DNA of 49,061 nucleotides from Anaerolineales bacterium (GTDB lineage: Bacteria; Chloroflexota; Anaerolineae; Anaerolineales; E44-bin32), in the NCBI GenBank assembly GCA_029210945.1, contig JARGGH010000024.1, forward strand, positions 1 to 49,061, in the 5' to 3' direction. Below are positions 44,409 through 49,061 of this stretch, one piece after another. The first letter of the stretch is position 1; each line of letters begins with the position of its first letter. The translations under genes and the position numbers were made by a program. The notes under the pieces are model-generated. The model made no database searches. It was given only the letters and a program-made list of their open reading frames with translations, and was not told the DNA's origin.

Positions 44409-44966
44409 TCAGGCGCGCGTGACGTATTCGCCCGAACGGGTGTCCACCCGGATGGTATCACCCTGTTCGACGAAGAGCGGCACCTGCACGGAGAGCCCGG
44501 TCTCGGTGGTCACTGATTTCGTGGCTCCGGTCGCGGTGTCCCCTTTGACGGCCATTTCTGACTCGACGACTTCGAGATCGACCGTGGTGGGTAGATCGAT
44601 GTCGAGCGGTTCGGATTCATAGAAGGTCAGCTTGACCTCCATGTTCTCCTTCAAGTAGTTCACGGCGTCGCCGATCGCCCCGGCGGGAAGCGTCGGCTGC
44701 TCGTAGGTGTCGGTATCCATGAAATGGTAGGTCTCACCGTCGGTGTACAGGAACTGGCACTGTCGGTAATCCAGGCGAACATCCTGGACCTTATCGCCGG
44801 AGATGAATGATTTCTCAAGCATCGCCCCGGTGCGCAGGTTGCGCACGCGCGTCCGGATTGTCGCCTTGCCACGTCCGGGTTTGTGATGGGAATACTCGAC
44901 GACTTTGTAAAGCTCTCCATCGAGCTCGAATGTGACACCGCTGCGTAATTCGTTGACATCGATCAC
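44409..44966 (-). CDS. efp: Elongation factor P
   Basis: 185 residues. EF-P relieves stalling at polyproline runs. The KOW-like domain I (MIDVNELRSGVTFELDGELY), OB domains II and III (LPTTVDLEVVESEMAVKGDT, TGLSVQVPLFVEQGDTIRVDTRSGEYV) are all present. At the tip of loop I the motif is HHKPGRGKA, so Arg32 sits where E. coli has the modified Lys34; the type of modification, if any, cannot be told. Its promoter is at 45010-45039. Confidence 0.95.
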   Translation of the reverse strand: MIDVNELRSGVTFELDGELYKVVEYSHHKPGRGKATIRTRVRNLRTGAMLEKSFISGDKVQDVRLDYRQCQFLYTDGETYHFMDTDTYEQPTLPAGAIGDAVNYLKENMEVKLTFYESEPLDIDLPTTVDLEVVESEMAVKGDTATGATKSVTTETGLSVQVPLFVEQGDTIRVDTRSGEYVTRA

Positions 44967-45009
44967 TGGTCTAATATCCTCGTTGTATCTTCAGGATGAA
45001 ACTGGTCGG

Positions 45010-45039
45010 ATTATAGTCGCGGGGAGTCTCCGGCGTCAA
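45010..45039 (-). promoter_or_regulatory. Sigma-70 promoter of efp
   Basis: On the minus strand TTGACG (45034-45039), an 18-nt spacer and TATAAT (45010-45015), about 44 nt upstream of the efp ATG. Confidence 0.78.
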
Positions 45040-45078
45040 TGTGAATGCGTTCGAAAGAAGGTGTGCGAGATGAGCCCG

Positions 45079-47868
45079 CTACAAACCCAGCCAGCGTTCA
45101 GCCGCATCCGGCAGTCCGGCCAGATTTCCGGTCCGGACGGTACAGCGGGGCAGTGAATCGACGAAGGCGCGGCCGTAGGATTTGGTGAGGATGCGGCGGT
45201 CAAAAATGGCGACGATCCCGCGATCGGAGCGGGTCCGGATCAGGCGCCCGAAGCCCTGCCTGAAGCGCAGGATCGCTTCCGGGACGGTGTACTGCTGGAA
45301 GGGTGATTCGTAAGTCTCCGAGCGAGCCGCGATGATTGGGTCGCTGGGGACGTCGAAGGGCAGGCGGACGATCGCCAGCACGGAAAGCGCCTCCCCGGGG
45401 ACGTCCACGCCCTCCCAGAACGAGCGCGTTCCCAGAAGGACGGCGCGTTCGGCGCTGCGGAAACTTTCCAGGAGGGTATGCCGGGAGGCGCCGCCGCTCT
45501 GTTCGTAAAGGTAGATTCCGGCTGCCGCGAGCGGTTCGGCCAGGGCTTGCGCGGTGCGCTGAAGATGTGCGTACGATGTGAAAAGCCCCAGGGCACGGCC
45601 GCCGGTGGCTTTGAACAGCTGCAGCAGGCCGTTCTCGAGAGCGTGCTGGTACTTCTGGCGCTCGAACGGTTCGGGGATGTCGTTGACCAGATAAAGCAGC
45701 GTGGAGCTCTCGTGGTCAAACGGAGTCCCCAGGGCGAGTTCATCAGCGTCGTGTGCGTATAGCCGTCTCCGGATGTAGTCAAACTCGCCGGCCGTCGTCA
45801 GCGTGGCAGAGGTCATGATGACGGCTTCCTTCTGGAACCAGAGGTGTTTTTCGACGAGCGGACCCGCTTCCAGGGGTGCGGCGTGAAGCGAAATGCGTTC
45901 ACTGCGAGCTGAGATCTCCACCCAGAAAATCTGCGATGTGTCCGGCTCGAAGATCATGGCCTCTAAGTTCGTATAGACATCGCCAAGCGAGCGTCGGGCG
46001 ATGCGGGCGGCGACCGACAGGTTCTCGGCTGCCTCGATCCCAGATTCACTCAGCGTTTCGAGGTCTTCGCTCATCGCGCCCAGGGTCTGGACCATCGTGC
46101 CCAGCGGCCCCCGCAGGTCTTCCCAGGCGAACTCGACTCTCTCCCAATCGGGGAGCGTGCGGGTCGATGCGACGATGCGGACCTGCTGCCCGTAGCGGCC
46201 GATATCCTTGCCCTCGCGCTGGTTGAGCATGAAGTCGCCCAGCCGCTCGAAAAGTGCCCTGGCGTGATCGGTACACTCAGCGGTGCGGTCTGAAACGACG
46301 CTCACGGCCTGGTCGACGCCCGAGGCAGCTTCCGGCGGGAGTTCCCGTCGGGCAAGGTCGAGGATCTGGCGCAGCAATCCGCGCGAACGCGATCCCAGGT
46401 CGCGGAAAACGCGCTGGACCTCCGCTTCGGTAACCGAGAAACTGAGCCCGTTGGTAGTTGCCGACTCGAGGTGGTGAGCCTCATCCACAACGAGGTAATT
46501 GTATTCGGGGATCACACGATTCCCGACGGCGATGTCGGCGAGCAAGAGAGCATGGTTGACGATCACGACGTGGGCGTGTTCGGCAGCCATGCGTGCCTGG
46601 TAGTAGGGGCAGCGTCCCCCGGCCTGGGAGGCACAGGTTTCAAGCGAACAATCTTCGTTGTCGGCGGAAAGCCGGGACCAGACGATCGATTCCCCGCGCG
46701 GCAGATTCAGCTGCGTGCGGTCGCCGGGTCCGCCCTGTGAAAGCCAGAGCAGCAGTTTAGACAGCAGCCGGATTTCATCGGTGGAGCGCGGGCCCAGCTT
46801 CCGCAGCGCGTCAAAGCGGCGCGGGCAGAGATAGTTGCCGCGCCCTTTTAGGACTGCGCCGCGCACCTCGGCATCCAGGGCGATGCTCAGGTCAGGGATA
46901 TCTTTATGGATCAGTTGGTCCTGGAGGTTGATCGTGTTGGTGGAGATGACGACGCGTTCGCCGTTTTGAGCGGCCCAGGCATAGGCTGGCCCGAGGTAGG
47001 CCATCGACTTTCCCGTCCCCGTGCCGGCTTCCACAAGCAGGTGTTTGCTCTCGTTGAGGGCCTCCGTCACGGCGCGCGCCATGTTGATCTGCTGCGGGCG
47101 GTTCTCATAGCCTTCGAAGGATTGCGAGAAGCTGCCGCCGGGTTCGAATATCGCCGCGATCTCTTCCACATCGAGCGGTTCGATCTGCCGGGCAGGCTTT
47201 AGCCCGCCGGCCGGTTTTGTGGGCACCGGAAACAGTTGAAGATCGCTGCGGGACAGGGGCGTGAAGGTTTCCCCGCCGGCGAGGCGCGTCTCGTAAGCCT
47301 GATCGAAGACCCATCCGGCTCCCCACTCGATCTCCTGCCCCAGGCGGGTGATCTCGTCCAGGATCGGGCCCGGGATCTCCTGCGTTTTCTCAAAGAGGCG
47401 CAGGAAGACCAGCCGGGTGGTCTGGGCATCCTCCAGCGCCCGGTGAGATTCAAAGACCGGGATGCCCAGCTCCTGGGCGAGGGCGCGCAAGTTGTAGCGG
47501 CTGCTGGCCGGAAGAAGGACCGATGCCAGATCGAACGTGTCCAGGTACTCATTATCCTTGAACAAACCCTCGCGCTGCATAAATGCGAGGTCGAACTGCA
47601 CACTGTGTCCGAGGAGCGGCAAGTCTCCGACGAATGCCTCGAACTCATCGATGACATCGATCAGGCGCGGCGCGCCCGAGAGCATGGCGTCATTCAGACC
47701 GGTCAGCTCGCAGACGACCGGATCGAGCGGGCGGCCCGGGTTGATGAGCGTCTGGAACTGATCCTCGATGCGTTCGCCGCGGAATCGAACCGCGCCGATC
47801 TCGATCACCGCGTCACGTGCGGTGTCGAGTCCGGTCGTCTCGAGGTCGAAGGCGATCAATGATTTCAT
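45079..47868 (-). CDS. dinG: DnaQ-DinG type exonuclease-helicase (XPD family)
   Basis: 929 residues from ATG 47868. Residues 1-165 are a DEDDh 3'-5' exonuclease (FDLETTG with D8 and E10, HSVQFDLAF, HRALEDAQ). The rest is an XPD/DinG helicase with AGTGTGKS (281-288), DEAHH (462-466), four Fe-S cysteines (C348, C407, C412, C420) and the late motifs GTRSFWEGVDVPG and QGFGRLIR. DinG unwinds R-loops and damaged DNA; the nuclease part suggests repair or trimming. The -10 box TATAAT ends 12 nt before the ATG, so the leader is very short. Confidence 0.95.
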   Translation of the reverse strand: MKSLIAFDLETTGLDTARDAVIEIGAVRFRGERIEDQFQTLINPGRPLDPVVCELTGLNDAMLSGAPRLIDVIDEFEAFVGDLPLLGHSVQFDLAFMQREGLFKDNEYLDTFDLASVLLPASSRYNLRALAQELGIPVFESHRALEDAQTTRLVFLRLFEKTQEIPGPILDEITRLGQEIEWGAGWVFDQAYETRLAGGETFTPLSRSDLQLFPVPTKPAGGLKPARQIEPLDVEEIAAIFEPGGSFSQSFEGYENRPQQINMARAVTEALNESKHLLVEAGTGTGKSMAYLGPAYAWAAQNGERVVISTNTINLQDQLIHKDIPDLSIALDAEVRGAVLKGRGNYLCPRRFDALRKLGPRSTDEIRLLSKLLLWLSQGGPGDRTQLNLPRGESIVWSRLSADNEDCSLETCASQAGGRCPYYQARMAAEHAHVVIVNHALLLADIAVGNRVIPEYNYLVVDEAHHLESATTNGLSFSVTEAEVQRVFRDLGSRSRGLLRQILDLARRELPPEAASGVDQAVSVVSDRTAECTDHARALFERLGDFMLNQREGKDIGRYGQQVRIVASTRTLPDWERVEFAWEDLRGPLGTMVQTLGAMSEDLETLSESGIEAAENLSVAARIARRSLGDVYTNLEAMIFEPDTSQIFWVEISARSERISLHAAPLEAGPLVEKHLWFQKEAVIMTSATLTTAGEFDYIRRRLYAHDADELALGTPFDHESSTLLYLVNDIPEPFERQKYQHALENGLLQLFKATGGRALGLFTSYAHLQRTAQALAEPLAAAGIYLYEQSGGASRHTLLESFRSAERAVLLGTRSFWEGVDVPGEALSVLAIVRLPFDVPSDPIIAARSETYESPFQQYTVPEAILRFRQGFGRLIRTRSDRGIVAIFDRRILTKSYGRAFVDSLPRCTVRTGNLAGLPDAAERWLGL

Positions 47869-47880
47869 CACGGGACGATC

Positions 47881-47915
47881 ATTATAGCATTGAGCGGTTG
47901 CAAGCATGCTATACT
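47881..47915. promoter_or_regulatory. Divergent extended -10 promoters for dinG and the ECF gene
   Basis: TATAAT on the minus strand (47881-47886) and TATACT on the plus strand (47910-47915), each with a TGC extension, sit in an imperfect inverted repeat (ATTATAGCAT, ATGCTATACT). The dinG start lies only about 5 nt from the expected transcription start; the ECF gene has a leader of about 107 nt. Confidence 0.6.
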
Positions 47916-48028
47916 GCTGTCGGACAGCCTTCCGGTGAGGGGAGGACTGCCCTCCAGGAAACAGGGAAACCATTCATGCGATTCGGTGTTTATTCAATAA
48001 ACGGCTTGATCCTCCGGGGGATTCTTTG

Positions 48029-48598
48029 ATGAATCTGAAAGAGCTCGGGGATCTGGACCTGGTGGAGATCGCGGGCGACCGACCGGAAGCCTTTGGCGAG
48101 CTTTATGAACGGCACGTTAGCAGAATTTACAGCTATATCTATTACCGTACCGGCAACCATCACGACGCTGAGGATTTGACGGCGCGCGTCTTTGTGCGCG
48201 CTCTGCGGCACGTTGAGAATTTCGAGGATAAAGGGGTCCCATTCACCGCCTGGCTCTACCGGATCGCGCACAACCTTGTGGCGAACTGGCATCGGGACCG
48301 CAGCCGCCGGCCGGTGATCCCGCTCGAGAAACATGTCGCGGTGAGCGAGATCAGCGATCACCCGGAGACGGAGGCGATCGCCATCGAGCAGAATGAGCTG
48401 CTGCTCAAAGCGATCCGCCGGCTTCCTGAAGACCGGCAAACGCTCCTGATCCTGAAATTTGTTGAGCGGATGTCGAACGCTGAGATCGGTGATGTGATGG
48501 GACGCACGGAGGGAGCGATCAAGAGTCTCTATCACCGCACGTTGAATGCGCTGCGGGATGAGGTCAAGAAAATCGGAAGCGAGATGGAGGGTTCTTAG
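48029..48598 (+). CDS. ECF-type RNA polymerase sigma factor
   Basis: 189 residues from ATG 48029, with GGGGG 8 nt ahead. Sigma-2 region at 20-85 (ELYERHVSRIYSYIYYRTG, AEDLTARVFVRAL) and sigma-4 region at 125-180 (RRLPEDRQTLLILKFVERMSNAEIGDVMGRTEGAIKSLYHR in parts). It directs RNA polymerase to its own target promoters, usually on a signal passed by a partner protein. The following gene is a small membrane protein that could be that partner. Confidence 0.93.
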   Translation: MNLKELGDLDLVEIAGDRPEAFGELYERHVSRIYSYIYYRTGNHHDAEDLTARVFVRALRHVENFEDKGVPFTAWLYRIAHNLVANWHRDRSRRPVIPLEKHVAVSEISDHPETEAIAIEQNELLLKAIRRLPEDRQTLLILKFVERMSNAEIGDVMGRTEGAIKSLYHRTLNALRDEVKKIGSEMEGS

Positions 48599-48654
48599 CC
48601 TGATTCTTGCATCATAGACAGACAGCCAAGTTAGTATGCACGGGATGCATTGTC

Positions 48655-48933
48655 ATGGAACGTGAAGATCTTGAACGAATGTTGAAAGAAATCCTGGTGC
48701 CGGTTTCCCCGAGCGACACCTTTCTGCGCCGGCTGAGGGCGCGTCTGGTTATTTATCAAGGCGGAAACCCACTTAACCCCTGGACGATCGTCGTCGTTTT
48801 GGCGACAATGGTTCTCATCATGGTTGCAGGGATGGGCCTATTCCTGCGAGTGATCGTGGGCTGGATCGGACTCTTCGGTCTGCTGAATCAGCGCCGGAGA
48901 CCCGGGTCCAAGACGGAATCGTTAGCTTCGTAG
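48655..48933 (+). CDS. Small membrane protein behind an ECF sigma gene
   Basis: 92 residues from ATG 48655. A cytosolic stretch (1-40) with LVPVSPSDTFLRRLRARLV is followed by one or two hydrophobic segments (about 43-82). It lacks the zinc motif HxxxCxxC of common anti-sigma domains. The gene order suggests an accessory or anti-sigma function, which is inference. No recognised family. The start is not backed by a strong ribosome binding site. Confidence 0.65.
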   Translation: MEREDLERMLKEILVPVSPSDTFLRRLRARLVIYQGGNPLNPWTIVVVLATMVLIMVAGMGLFLRVIVGWIGLFGLLNQRRRPGSKTESLAS

Positions 48934-48957
48934 CCGTTCGAACTATCAAACAAAAAA

Positions 48958-48988
48958 GGCGCATCCGGTGACGGACGCGCCTTTTTTT
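48958..48988 (+). terminator. Strong intrinsic terminator
   Basis: GGCGCATCCG (48958-48967) pairs with CGGACGCGCC (48972-48981) around GTGA with one A-C mismatch, followed by seven Ts. Six As on the 5' side make it bidirectional. It follows the ECF operon and immediately precedes the group II intron start. Confidence 0.93.
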
Positions 48989-49061
48989 GTACGCCCGGCA
49001 TGGGCGATAGCTAGGAGGTGAGAGTCCTCTGCGGGCGTTGATCCGACGAACCGCTAGCCGA
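48989..49061 (+). mobile_element. 5' end of a group IIC intron (truncated by the window)
   Basis: The sequence starts GTACGCCCGGCATGGGCG and continues with AGGAGGTGAGAGTCCTC (49012-49028) and GAACCGCTAGCC near the end. This matches the beginning of domain I of group IIC introns, for example the Oceanobacillus iheyensis intron, which starts GTGTGCCCGGCATGGGTG and has GGGTGAGAGTCCC at a similar distance. Intron domains II-VI and the maturase lie outside the window. It is placed right after the T-run of a terminator hairpin, the known target of IIC introns. The third base departs from the GTGYG consensus. Confidence 0.88.

Overview
The window looks like chromosomal DNA of a Chloroflexota bacterium, most likely Anaerolineae-like. 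This is an inference from gene content: DUF3662-FHA proteins, a Thr-Pro-rich tail on a secreted PD40 propeller protein, a T-box ahead of ileS, a four-cysteine L28, and the pair archease-RtcB. GC is moderately high. Almost every gene is a housekeeping gene, packed in short operons with ATGA overlaps, and GTG and TTG starts are frequent.

Layout. 1-200: what appears to be the divergent 3' end of a 23S rRNA and a hairpin. 250-1025: two small overlapping genes, one of them an ImmA/IrrE-like protein that has lost its zinc ligands. 1205-4531: PD40 propeller lipid- or membrane-anchored protein, MBL hydrolase and RNase H-like protein. 4560-8982: a T-box leader controlling an AlaX-like editing protein and ileS. 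9105-13591: lspA, rluD-type pseudouridine synthase, threonine aldolase, a membrane protein and tyrS. 13643-15520 (minus): archease-rtcB, divergent from a plus-strand FHA / cell-wall cluster (15583-21394). 21520-26821: ffh, rpsP, khpA, rimM, roadblock protein, pyrG. 26905-41904 (almost all minus): DivIVA-like coiled coil, coaD, recG, two fakB genes, fakA, asp23-like gene (rpmB runs divergently), rpe, rlmN, a NagD-like HAD, a DUF1028 protein, clpX-clpP-tig and tRNA-Leu. 41966-47868 (minus): DJ-1 protein, an intergenic repeat pair, a HAD-DinB fusion, a Cys-rich protein, efp and a DnaQ-DinG helicase. 48029-48933: ECF sigma factor plus a small membrane protein. 48958-49061: a strong terminator followed directly by the start of a group IIC intron that runs off the window.

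The most unusual content: (1) a cluster of FhaA-like, FhaA-like, FhaB-like, MtnP and a single SEDS-PBP polypeptide, which mirrors the actinobacterial fhaA-fhaB-pstP-rodA-pbpA locus, with rodA and pbpA fused and the transpeptidase active site apparently lost; (2) the group IIC intron start sitting on a terminator; (3) the eroded-looking 23S 3' end; (4) ribosomal protein S16 with a very long acidic tail; (5) divergent promoters placed so close to the ATG that fhaA-like and archease mRNAs should be leaderless; (6) several enzymes with substituted key residues (AlaX Cys to Asp, IleS HIGH and KMSKS variants, RNase H without its last carboxylate). A complete fatty acid kinase set (fakA with two fakB genes) is also present.
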